From NCBI RefSeq assembly GCF_032337135.1, contig NZ_JAVXZZ010000002.1:248001-312000 (forward strand): DNA of 64,000 bases. The letters run 5' to 3'. Numbering within the stretch: position 1 is the first letter of the stretch; every line of letters starts with the position of its first letter. The notes under the pieces were generated by a model. The model saw nothing but the letters and a program-made list of their open reading frames with translations. It made no database searches and was not told where the DNA came from. This document shows, one piece after another, positions 7,947 to 17,907 of the stretch. Position numbers and translations under genes: made by a program. The DNA is from Allorhodoferax sp032337135. GTDB taxonomy: Bacteria; Pseudomonadota; Gammaproteobacteria; Burkholderiales; Burkholderiaceae_C.

Positions 7947-8282
7947 TCAGGCTGCGTCCGGTTGCAGTGCGATGACAGCCATGCCGGCCAGGGACAAGCC
8001 GGCACCTAGCAGGTCCCAGCGCGAGAGGGACAGTCCGTCGACCCAATGCAGCCACAACAAGGCCACGGCGATGTACATGCCGCCATAGGCCGCATAGGTG
8101 CGGCCTGCAGCGCTGGGGTGCAGGGTCAGCAGCCAGGCAAACAAGGCCAGCGACAGGGCGGCAGGCAGGAGCAGCCAGGCGCTCTTGCCTTGCCGCAGCA
8201 CCAGCCAAGGCAGGTAGCAGCCCACGATTTCCGCCACAGCGGTGAGGGCGAACAAGCCGCCGATGCGCAGCAGTTCGCTCAC
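7947..8282 (-). CDS. ynfA: YnfA family small membrane protein (UPF0060)
   Basis: A 111-aa protein with four predicted transmembrane helices. It matches the YnfA/UPF0060 pattern (TAVAEIVGCYLPWLVL near the N-terminus, GRTYAAYGGMYI in the middle, DLLGAGLSLAGM at the end). The family is related to small multidrug-resistance transporters. The start is a GTG at 8282 overlapping the xdhB stop codon as GTGA, so its translation is probably coupled to the xanthine dehydrogenase operon. That linkage is unusual. The physiological substrate is unknown. Confidence 0.9.
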   Translation of the reverse strand: MSELLRIGGLFALTAVAEIVGCYLPWLVLRQGKSAWLLLPAALSLALFAWLLTLHPSAAGRTYAAYGGMYIAVALLWLHWVDGLSLSRWDLLGAGLSLAGMAVIALQPDAA

Positions 8283-10605
8283 GCCAAGCGTCCCAGGGCA
8301 CGTAAAACGTTTTCCGCCGTCGCTGGGGCCGTGAGTTGCACCGGCTGCCCATCGCCACGGGCCTGGGCAATGGCGTCACGCAAGGCCTCGTAGACGCTGA
8401 TGCCCAGCATGAACGGTGGCTCGCCGACTGCTTTGCTGCCGAACACGTTGTCTTCGCGGTTGGCCTCGGGCCAGAGCTCCACCTTGAAGTGTTCCGGTAC
8501 GTCGCCTGCGGTGGGAATCTTGTAGGTGCTCGGGGCGTGCGTTGTCAGCAGACCCTTGTCGTTCCACACCAGCTGCTCGGTGGTGAGCCAGCCCATGCCC
8601 TGCACGAAGGCGCCTTCGATCTGGCCGATGTCCAGCCCCGGGTTGATGGAGCGGCCCACGTCATGCAGGATGTCGACCTTGAGCACCTTGCTTTCGCCCG
8701 TGAGGGTGTCGATGACGACCTCGGTGCAGGCCGCGCCATAGGCGAAGTAGTAGAAGGGGCGGCCGCTGAGCGTGGTCTTGTCGTAGTGGATCTTGGGGGT
8801 GCGGTAGAAGCCGTCGCTCCAGAGCTGGATGCGGTTGGCGTAGGCCTGCTTCACCACGTCGTCAAAGTCACGCGTGGTCTTGGGTGAGTGGACTTTCCCG
8901 CCTTCAAAGCGAATGGCACCCGCCCCGCAGCCGTCCAGCCCGCAGACGAAGGAAGCCAGGTTGTCGCGCACATTGCGTGCGGCAAACTGTGCGGCGCGGC
9001 CATTGAGGTCGGTTCCCGAGCTGGCGGCGGTGGCCGAGGCGTTGGGTACCTTGCTGGTGTCGCTGGCGGTGCACAGCACGCGCTCGTAGGGCACGCCGAG
9101 CTCGTCGGCCACGATCTGTGCCACCTTGGTGTTGAGGCCCTGGCCCATTTCGGTACCGCCATGGTTCACCTGCACGCTGCCGTCGGTGTAGACATGCACC
9201 AGCGCACCGGCCTGATTGAACAGGGTGGCGGTGAAGCTGATGCCGAACTTGACCGGGGTGATGGCTAGGCCCTTCTTGAGCGTCGGGTGGCTGGAGTTCC
9301 ATGCCAAAACGGCCTCTCGCCCTCGTCGGTATTGCGCAGAAAGCTCCAATTTCGATAGCAACGGCTGGAGGATGTTGTCCTCCACCTTCATCTGGTAGTG
9401 GGTGGTGTCGCGCTGCAACGCCGTGCCGGGAATCACCTCGTCGCTGTACAGGTTGCGCAGGCGCACGTCCAGAGCGTCCTTGCCCAGGTGCCGGGCAATG
9501 TCGCCCAGGATGGTTTCGATCGCGATCACGCCCTGCGGGCCACCGAAGCCGCGGAACGCCGTGTGGCTTTGGGTGTTGAGCTTGAGGCGGTAGCTGGTGA
9601 TGTCTACGTCCTGCAGGTAGTAGGCGTTGTCGCTGTGGAAGATGGCGCGGTCCGCCACCGGGCCGGAGAGGTCGGCACTGAAGCCGCAGTGCGCGGCCAT
9701 CTGCAACTGCAGGCCACACAGTCGGCCGGTGTCGTCAAAGCCTACCGTGTACTCGTAGGAGAACGGGTGGCGTTTGCCCGTGATCATGAAGTCGTCGTCC
9801 CGGTCCAGGCGCAGCTTCACCGGGGCCCTGAACTTCTGCGCCGCCACAGCCGACCACACGGCCAGGTGCCCAGCCTGCGTTTCCTTGCCGCCAAAGCCAC
9901 CGCCCATGCGGCGGCATTCGACGCGCACCGCATGGTTGTCCAGCCCCAAGGCGTGCGAAACCCAGTGTTGCACCTCGCCCGGGTGCTGGGTGCTGCTGTA
10001 GATCTGCCACTGGTTCTGCTCCAGCGGCACGGCGTAGGCGATCTGGCCTTCCAGGTAGAAATGCTCCTGGCCACCCACCTCGAGGGTGCCACTCAGGCGG
10101 TGCGGGGCCCGTGCCAGGGCGGCTGCGGCATCGCCTCGGCGCACCGTGACGGGGGGCAGCACGTAGTTCTTCTGCGCCAGCGCATCCTGCACCGTCAGCA
10201 CCGCAGGCAGGGGATCAATGTCCAGCCGCACCTTGCGGGCCGCCTTGCGTGCCTGCATGACCGTGCGTGCCACCACCAGGCCGACCACCTGGCCGATGTG
10301 CTGCACCGTGTCTATGGCAAACACCGGCTCATCCCCGGCAAAGGCGGCCAGCATCGGATCGCCCGGAATGTCTTTGGACAGCACGACGCCACACACGCCT
10401 GGCATGGCCAGCGCCGCGCAGGCGTCGACGCCGCGCAGGCGCCCGTGGGCCACGTTCGACAGGATGGGTGCGGCATAGAGGGTGCCACGGATCTCCGGCA
10501 GGTCATCGATGTAGTGCACGGCACCGGCCACCTGGGCCAGGGCGCTTTCGTGCACCAGGGTCTTGCCAGCGGCCGGGGTGGTTAGATGGGAAGCGGCTTT
10601 TTGGC

Positions 10606-10609
<4 letters not shown>
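8279..10609 (-). CDS. xdhB: xanthine dehydrogenase, molybdopterin-binding subunit
   Basis: A 776-aa large subunit that oxidises hypoxanthine to xanthine and xanthine to urate. The molybdenum-cofactor loop GGGFGGKE is at about residues 236-243. The C-terminal GEPPFMLG carries the catalytic glutamate typical of the family. The ATG at 10609 overlaps the xdhA stop (ATGA). A copy of a dispersed 51-bp repeat (9311-9361) lies in frame and encodes about residues 416-433. No xdhC, the sulfuration chaperone often encoded next, follows; ynfA occupies that place. It works with XdhA and the purine deaminases encoded further along. Confidence 0.95.
9311..9361 (-). repeat. dispersed 51-bp repeat, copy inside xdhB
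   Basis: Read on the minus strand it follows the shared pattern TTGCTA-N8-GGAGCT-N3-TGCGCAAT, with a tail ending GAGAGGCC. It is in frame with xdhB. Confidence 0.65.
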
Positions 10610-12099
<1,490 letters not shown>

Positions 12100-12183
12100 G
12101 GCTTCATCCTCTCTGCTTAGGGTATGTCGGTATGCTCCTGCCCTACATACGCCTTAGCATATGGCATAAATCACCACCGCGGT
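12100..12183. promoter_or_regulatory. divergent xdhA / LysR promoter region
   Basis: These 84 bp separate the divergent xdhA and LysR starts. They contain repeated ATGC/GCAT words, including inverted TATGC (12131-12135) and GCATA (12157-12161) and the segment TTAGCATATGGCATAA. These are candidate LysR-type contact sites. No clean T-N11-A palindrome could be fixed by eye. Confidence 0.4.
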
Positions 12184-13125
12184 ATGACAGACCTGACCCA
12201 ATTCGACAAGATAGACCTCCACTTGATAAGGGTCTTGCACACCGTGTTGACTGAACGCAGCGTCTCGAGAGCAGCTATCCGCCTGGGGATGCACCAGCCT
12301 GCGGTGAGTGCGGCCTTGAAGCGTCTGCGGGACTACGCCGGAGACCCGCTTTTGGTGCGCAGCGGCTCCGGTATGGTGCCCACGGTAGCGGGCCTGCGCA
12401 TGGTCGAGCCGGCAGCCAACATCCTGCGTGATGCGCAGCGCCTGTTCTCCGACGCCCGCGAGTTTGCGCCGGCTACCAGCCGGGCGGTCTTTCGCATTGC
12501 CGCCAGTGACTACCTGGATCCCCAGTTCCTTCCGCGCCTGGTCAAGGACGTGAAGGAAAACGCGCCCCTGTCCGAGATCGAAATCCACCCGCTGACCGCC
12601 GCCACGGATTACCAACAGCAGTTGGCACGTGGCGACGTCGATGTGGTGATCGGTAACTGGCTCACACCACCGCTGGACTTGCACATGGGCAAGCTGTTTT
12701 CCGACGAAGTGGTGTGTCTGGTGTCGGAAAAACACCCCGCAGTGCGCCGTGGCTGGGACGAGGCGGCCTGGCTGGAGGTGGACCACATTGCACCTACCGC
12801 AACCCACATGGGGGCCCGGGGCGTCATCGACGAGCATTTGGCCAACCTGGGCTTGCGCCGCCACATCGTGGCGCGCTGCCCGCATTTCGGCCTCATCCCC
12901 GGCATGGTGGCATCGACCTTGCTTGTGTTGACGACAGGGCGGCAGTACTGCGAGCGCTTTGTCGATGAGCTTCCGGTGCGTATCCTGCCGTGTCCGGTAA
13001 AGTTCCCGCCTCTGGTGTACTACCAGCTTTGGCACGAACGCGCACACACCTCGGCCTCCAGCCGCTGGCTGCGCGATCGCGTCAAGGCGGTAGCCGCTAC
13101 CCTGAAAACCAAAACTACGGCATGA
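12184..13125 (+). CDS. LysR family transcriptional regulator
   Basis: A 313-aa regulator. The N-terminal helix-turn-helix (about residues 20-50, RSVSRAAIRLGMHQPAVSAALKRLR) precedes a periplasmic-binding-protein-like effector domain (about 95-300). The ATG at 12184 starts the standard DLHLIRVLHTVL helix; an in-frame ATG at 12124 would add 20 unlikely residues. It is divergent from xdhA and its stop overlaps the start of the ABC transporter ATPase gene (ATGA). It is therefore placed to control both purine uptake and xanthine dehydrogenase. The effector is probably a purine or related metabolite, inferred from context only. Confidence 0.88.
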   Translation: MTDLTQFDKIDLHLIRVLHTVLTERSVSRAAIRLGMHQPAVSAALKRLRDYAGDPLLVRSGSGMVPTVAGLRMVEPAANILRDAQRLFSDAREFAPATSRAVFRIAASDYLDPQFLPRLVKDVKENAPLSEIEIHPLTAATDYQQQLARGDVDVVIGNWLTPPLDLHMGKLFSDEVVCLVSEKHPAVRRGWDEAAWLEVDHIAPTATHMGARGVIDEHLANLGLRRHIVARCPHFGLIPGMVASTLLVLTTGRQYCERFVDELPVRILPCPVKFPPLVYYQLWHERAHTSASSRWLRDRVKAVAATLKTKTTA

Positions 13126-14675
13126 CCATGTCCCATCCTCATCCGAGACTGCAGCTCACCGGCATCACCAAGGCCTACCCGAGCGTGGTTGCCAACAGCG
13201 ATGTGTCCCTGACCGTGCAGGCGGGAGAAATCCATGCCGTGCTGGGTGAGAACGGCGCGGGTAAGTCCACCCTGATGAAGATCATCTACGGCTCGGTCAA
13301 ACCCGACGCCGGTGAGATGCGCATCAACGGCCAGCCGATCGTCATCCGCAACCCCAACGATGCGCGCGCCAATGGCATCAGCATGGTGTTCCAGCACTTC
13401 AATCTGTTCGAGACCATGACCGTGGCCGAGAACGTCTGGCTGGGGCTGATGCGAACCAGTCTGGAGCAGGTGAGCGCCGCCATCCTGGCCAAGGCCAACG
13501 AATACGGGCTGGACATTGACCCGAACCGTCCTGTCCATACGTTGAGCGTGGGCGAAATGCAGCGGGTCGAAATCATCCGCGCACTGCTCACGCGGCCCGA
13601 GCTCCTGATCCTGGACGAGCCCACCTCGGTGTTGACACCGCAGGCCGTAGAGAAACTCTTCGTGGTGCTCAAGCAGTTGTCCAGCGAAGGGTGCTCGATT
13701 CTCTACATCAGCCACAAGCTCGACGAGATACGCGAGTTGTGCACCGCTTGCACGGTGTTGCGTGGTGGCAAGGTGACCGGAGTGTGCAACCCACAGGAGG
13801 AAAGCAATGCCTCGCTGTCGCGCCTGATGATCGGTGCGGAACCGCCGCAGTTGGTGCACCGTCCGCAGACGCCAGGTGCTGCGGTTCTCAACGTCAAGGG
13901 TCTGTCGCTGGAGAAGGAAGACCAGTTTGGCGTGAACCTGCAGGGCATTCAGTTCGAGGTGCGTTCCGGGGAAGTCGTGGGTATCGCCGGGGTATCCGGC
14001 AATGGCCAGAAGGAACTGCTGTATGCCTTGTCCGGCGAAGACTGTCGCGCGCCCATCGACAGCATTCACATCGGCGGTGCCGACGCCAGCAAGCTGAACC
14101 CTGCACAGCGCCGCGCCAAGGGCCTGCACTTCGTTCCCGAAGAGCGTTTGGGTAGGGGCGCGGTTCCGACGCTCAGTCTGGCGCAGAACCTGCTCCTGAC
14201 GCGCAACGAGTCGATATCGGCACCGAAATTCGCCGGGGGTTGGATCCGGGTGCGCTCCTTGGACGAGCACGCTGCGCGCTTGATCAAGGCATTCAACGTG
14301 AAGGCCGGTGGCCCGCATTCGGCGGCCAAGTCGCTCTCGGGTGGCAACCTGCAAAAGTTCATTGTCGGCCGCGAAATCGACGCCAAGCCCACCCTGTTCA
14401 TCGTGTCGCAGCCCACCTGGGGTGTGGACGTAGGTGCGGCAGCGCAGATTCGTGGCGAGATCTTGGCCCTGCGCGATGCCGGGTGTGCGGTGCTGGTGGT
14501 CAGCGAAGAACTGGATGAGTTGTTTGAAGTGAGCGATCGGTTGCATGTGATCGCAGGGGGGCGCCTGTCGCCATCCATGCCCATAGGAGAAGCCACGGTG
14601 GAAAAAATCGGTATCTGGATGAGTGGCCTGTGGGATGGAGCCAAACCTGCCAAGGCGGAGGTGGCGCATGCTTAA
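13122..14675 (+). CDS. BMP-family ABC transporter, ATP-binding protein
   Basis: A 517-aa double-ATPase of the nucleoside/purine (BmpA-NupABC-like) importer family. The first half has Walker A GENGAGKST, signature LSVGEMQ and Walker B LLILDEPT. The second half has a degenerate Walker A (GVSGNGQKE), signature LSGGN and an altered Walker B (LFIVSQPT), as is usual for these tandem proteins. The ATG at 13122 overlaps the LysR stop; an ATG at 13128 is an alternative. It energises import through the two permeases encoded next. The placing with xdh, adenine and guanine deaminases points to purine bases or nucleosides as cargo. Confidence 0.9.
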   Translation: MTMSHPHPRLQLTGITKAYPSVVANSDVSLTVQAGEIHAVLGENGAGKSTLMKIIYGSVKPDAGEMRINGQPIVIRNPNDARANGISMVFQHFNLFETMTVAENVWLGLMRTSLEQVSAAILAKANEYGLDIDPNRPVHTLSVGEMQRVEIIRALLTRPELLILDEPTSVLTPQAVEKLFVVLKQLSSEGCSILYISHKLDEIRELCTACTVLRGGKVTGVCNPQEESNASLSRLMIGAEPPQLVHRPQTPGAAVLNVKGLSLEKEDQFGVNLQGIQFEVRSGEVVGIAGVSGNGQKELLYALSGEDCRAPIDSIHIGGADASKLNPAQRRAKGLHFVPEERLGRGAVPTLSLAQNLLLTRNESISAPKFAGGWIRVRSLDEHAARLIKAFNVKAGGPHSAAKSLSGGNLQKFIVGREIDAKPTLFIVSQPTWGVDVGAAAQIRGEILALRDAGCAVLVVSEELDELFEVSDRLHVIAGGRLSPSMPIGEATVEKIGIWMSGLWDGAKPAKAEVAHA

Positions 14676-15726
14676 GCTCGAAACCCGCCCCCAGCCGTCC
14701 AGTTTCTGGAGCTATGGCTCGCCGGTGCTGGCACTGGTCGTGACGGTAATCATCGGTGTCATTCTTTTCAGTGCGCTCGGCAAGGACCCGGTGCGCGGCT
14801 TGCAGGTGTTTTTCTGGGAACCGATCAAGTCCAGCTACGCCTTGAGTGAACTGGTGGTGAAAGCCACGCCCTTGCTGCTCATCGCGCTGGGGCTGGCGGT
14901 ATGTTTCCGATCCAACGTGTGGAACATCGGGGCGGAAGGCCAGTACATCCTGGGGGCGATTGGCGCCAGTGGTGTGGCCTTGCTGGCGGACAAGGGTACC
15001 GGTGGCGGCATCGTTGTCGCCATCGTGCTGGCGGGCATCCTGGGTGGCATGCTGTGGGCGGCCATTACGGCCTTGCTGCGCGACAAGTTCAATGCCAATG
15101 AAATCCTGGTGAGTCTGATGCTGGTCTACGTTGCCATCCAGGTACTGCAGTTTCTGGTGCTGGGGCCCTGGAAAGACCCCCATGGCTACAACTTCCCGCA
15201 AACCAAGACCTTCGATGCCATCACCCGCATCCCGAAGCTGATGGAGGGTTCGCGCTTGAATATCGGCGTCATCTTGGCGTTGTTGGGCGTAGCCGGATTC
15301 TGGGTTTTCCTCTTCCGTACGCGGTCGGGCTTTGCCTTGCAAGTTGGGGGCCTGGCCCCGCACGCGGCGCGTTACGCGGGCTTCTCTTCCCGCAAGGCCA
15401 TGTGGACCGCTCTGCTGGTCTCGGGCGGAATGGCGGGTCTGGCCGGTGCGCTGGAGGTCGCGGGACCGATTGGCCAGCTGACGCCCCATGTGCCGGTGGG
15501 CTACGGGTTCGCCGCCATCATCGTGGCCTTCGTGGGGCGGCTGCATCCCGTGGGCATGGTGTTTTCCGCCATTCTCATGAGCATGTTCTACATTGGTGGT
15601 GAACTGGCCCAGTCTCGCTTGGGCCTGCCCAAATCACTGACGGGCGTATTCCAGGGCCTTTTGTTGTTCAGTCTGCTCGCCTGCGACACGCTGGTGAACT
15701 ACCGTCTGCGTTTCAAGCGCGCGTAA
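14668..15726 (+). CDS. BMP-family ABC transporter permease 1
   Basis: A 352-aa membrane protein with about eight to ten hydrophobic segments. It has the branched-chain/BMP-type permease signature near VWNIGAEGQYILGAI and later ALLVSGGMAGLAGALEVAG. The start overlaps the ATPase gene by 8 bp. It is one half of the heterodimeric inner-membrane channel for a probable purine-nucleoside or nucleobase importer. Confidence 0.9.
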   Translation: MLKLETRPQPSSFWSYGSPVLALVVTVIIGVILFSALGKDPVRGLQVFFWEPIKSSYALSELVVKATPLLLIALGLAVCFRSNVWNIGAEGQYILGAIGASGVALLADKGTGGGIVVAIVLAGILGGMLWAAITALLRDKFNANEILVSLMLVYVAIQVLQFLVLGPWKDPHGYNFPQTKTFDAITRIPKLMEGSRLNIGVILALLGVAGFWVFLFRTRSGFALQVGGLAPHAARYAGFSSRKAMWTALLVSGGMAGLAGALEVAGPIGQLTPHVPVGYGFAAIIVAFVGRLHPVGMVFSAILMSMFYIGGELAQSRLGLPKSLTGVFQGLLLFSLLACDTLVNYRLRFKRA

Positions 15727-15739
15727 GGAGAGGATGCAC

Positions 15740-16660
15740 ATGGAATCGTACGCACTGCTGATTGCAGCGACGCTGAATGCCGGTACGGTGTTGGCGATTG
15801 CGGCCCTCGGGCTGTTGATCAATGAAAAGGCGGGTATCGTGAACTTGGGGGCGGAGGGCATGATGTTGTGCGCAGCCATCGCTGGGTTTGCTACTGTGGT
15901 GCATACCGGCAGCGACTTGCTCGGTTTTGGTGCCGGGATGGCCGTCGGCGCCCTGATGGCCACCATCTTTGGCGGGCTGGTTATCTGGCTCAATACCAAC
16001 CAGTATGCGACCGGCCTGGCGCTGAGCCTCTTCGGTGCCGGTTTTTCCGCATTTGCGGGCATAGCCTATGTCCAGGAAAAGATACCTGAGCGTGAGAGCT
16101 TCGACATTCCCGGCTTGAGCGACATTCCTCTGGTAGGCCCTGCGCTGTTCAAGCACCACCCGCTGGTGTACCTGACCATCGTCTTTGCGTTGGCGCTCAT
16201 CTGGTTCCTGTACAAGACACGATCCGGGCTCATTCTGCGCAGTGTGGGGGAAAGTCCGGAGTCCGCCCACGGCCTGGGTTACCCGGTGCGCAAGATCCGC
16301 CTGCTCGCGGTCATGGTCGGTGGCGCGTTGTGCGGACTGGCCGGGGCATACATCTCCGTTATCTACACCCCCCTGTGGGTAGAAGGTATCGTGGCTGGAA
16401 AAGGGTGGATCGCGCTGGCCCTGACCACGTTTGCCACCTGGCGTCCGGCACGGGTATTGCTTGGTGCCTACCTGTTCGGTGGTGTGACCATGCTGCAGTT
16501 CCATCTGCAAGGCGCCGGCGTGGACATTCCCAGCCAGTTCCTGAGCATGCTGCCGTACGTGGCCACGATCGTGGTGCTGGCGCTGATTTCGCGCAATCCC
16601 CGCTGGATTCGTATTAACATGCCAGCTTCGATCGGGAAGCCTTTTTACCCCGGTTCTTGA
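15740..16660 (+). CDS. BMP-family ABC transporter permease 2
   Basis: A 306-aa membrane protein with multiple transmembrane helices and the family motif NEKAGIVNLGAEGMML near the N-terminus. The ATG at 15740 was chosen over 15734 because AAGGAGAGG (15725-15733) lies at a normal ribosome-binding distance from 15740 and too close to 15734. It pairs with the upstream permease, 13 bp after its stop. Confidence 0.9.
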   Translation: MESYALLIAATLNAGTVLAIAALGLLINEKAGIVNLGAEGMMLCAAIAGFATVVHTGSDLLGFGAGMAVGALMATIFGGLVIWLNTNQYATGLALSLFGAGFSAFAGIAYVQEKIPERESFDIPGLSDIPLVGPALFKHHPLVYLTIVFALALIWFLYKTRSGLILRSVGESPESAHGLGYPVRKIRLLAVMVGGALCGLAGAYISVIYTPLWVEGIVAGKGWIALALTTFATWRPARVLLGAYLFGGVTMLQFHLQGAGVDIPSQFLSMLPYVATIVVLALISRNPRWIRINMPASIGKPFYPGS

Positions 16661-16697
16661 ACCAGCTTATTTCTTTTTTTCACAACGAGGACTCGAC

Positions 16698-17849
16698 ATG
16701 ACAGACATGCAAAAACGCTCCCTCTTGAAAGTTGCCGCACTGGCGGCTGCTGCCAGTGCGGCCCTTGTGGCCTGCGGCAAGAAGGAGGAGCCGGCTCCCG
16801 CCCCCGCACCTGCACCCGCTGCTTCGGCTCCCGCGAAGCCTGAGCCGCTCAAGATTGCGTTTGCCTATGTTGGTCCTGTTGGCGATGGCGGTTGGACTTT
16901 CGCCCACGATACCGGTCGCAAGGCAGTGGAAAAGGAATTCGGCGACAAGGTCGTCACTTCCTTTGTGGAGAACGTTCCCGAGTCCGCTGACGCCGAGCGT
17001 GTCATTCGCGACATGGCTGCCCAAGGCAACAAGCTGATCTTCGGTACCACCTTCGGTTACATGGAGCCCATGCTGAAGGTGGCGGCTGACCATCCTGGCG
17101 TCAACTTCCAGCATGCCACTGGGTACAAGACCGCTGCCAATATGAGCACCTACGACAGCCGCACCTACGAGGGGGCGTACATGGCAGGTGTGATTGCCGG
17201 CAAGATGACCAAGTCCAACACCCTCGGTGTAGTGGCTTCGATCCCAATTCCCGAGGTGATCCGCAACATCAACTCCTTCACCCTGGGCGCGCAGAGCAGC
17301 AACCCAAAGGTCAAGACCAAGGTGGTGTGGGTGAACGAATGGTTCAATCCGCCGAAAGAAACCGAAGCAGCCACCAGCCTGATCAATGGCGGTGCTGACG
17401 TCCTGTTCCAGAACACCGATTCTCCTGCCGTGCTCAAGACCGCTCAGGACAAGGGCAAGCGCGCCTTCGGTTGGGACTCTGACATGACCGCCTACGGTCC
17501 CAAGGCCCACCTGGCTTCCGCCATCATCAACTGGGGTCCCTACTACATTCAAGCCACCAAGGATGCCTTGGCCGGCAAGAAGGAGTCGACCCAGTCCTGG
17601 TGGGGTGTGAAAGAGGGCGCGATCGACATCGTTTCCATCGCGGAAGACGTGCCTGCCGAAACCAAGGCCAAGGTCGAAGAAGTCAAGGCAGGCCTGAAGG
17701 CTGGCACCTTCTCCATCTGGAAGGGCCCCATTGTCGACAACACCGGCAAGGAGCAGCTCAAGAAGGATGAAGTGGCCGATGACAAGTTCCTGGGTGGCCT
17801 GAACTTCTACGTCAAGGGCGTGGAAGGCAAGATCCCTGGCGCCAAGTAA
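16698..17849 (+). CDS. BMP family lipoprotein, purine/nucleoside-binding component
   Basis: A 383-aa substrate-binding lipoprotein. The signal peptide ends in a lipobox (ALVAC, Cys26) and is followed by an Ala/Pro-rich linker (KKEEPAPAPAPAP) and the BMP domain (KIAFAYVGPVGDGGW onward; TTFGYMEPM; GGADVLFQNTDSP). The n-region contains QKRSLLK, a twin-arginine-like motif with KR in place of RR, so Tat export is possible. BMP proteins bind purine nucleosides in characterised cases; the conserved aromatic and aspartate residues here suit that. It precedes a hairpin terminator/attenuator and the adenine-deaminase-like gene. Confidence 0.9.
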   Translation: MTDMQKRSLLKVAALAAAASAALVACGKKEEPAPAPAPAPAASAPAKPEPLKIAFAYVGPVGDGGWTFAHDTGRKAVEKEFGDKVVTSFVENVPESADAERVIRDMAAQGNKLIFGTTFGYMEPMLKVAADHPGVNFQHATGYKTAANMSTYDSRTYEGAYMAGVIAGKMTKSNTLGVVASIPIPEVIRNINSFTLGAQSSNPKVKTKVVWVNEWFNPPKETEAATSLINGGADVLFQNTDSPAVLKTAQDKGKRAFGWDSDMTAYGPKAHLASAIINWGPYYIQATKDALAGKKESTQSWWGVKEGAIDIVSIAEDVPAETKAKVEEVKAGLKAGTFSIWKGPIVDNTGKEQLKKDEVADDKFLGGLNFYVKGVEGKIPGAK

Positions 17850-17866
17850 TATCGGTAGCACCAACC

Positions 17867-17893
17867 AAGGCCGCTGCAAAGCGGCCTTTTTTT
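17867..17893 (+). terminator. intrinsic terminator or attenuator after the ABC operon
   Basis: The stem AAGGCCGC / GCGGCCTT, with the loop TGCAAA and a run of seven T (17887-17893), is a strong rho-independent terminator form. It lies only 15 bp before the deaminase start, whose ribosome site GGAGA follows directly. Confidence 0.85.
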
Positions 17894-17907
17894 CTGGAGA
17901 GGCCGCA

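Noticed and set aside
13020..14669. A 549-codon open frame on the minus strand
   Set aside because: It is antisense to the ABC ATPase gene with its intact Walker motifs.
17850..17907. Purine riboswitch before the adenine-deaminase-like gene
   Set aside because: The gap holds only a simple terminator hairpin and is too short for a purine aptamer.
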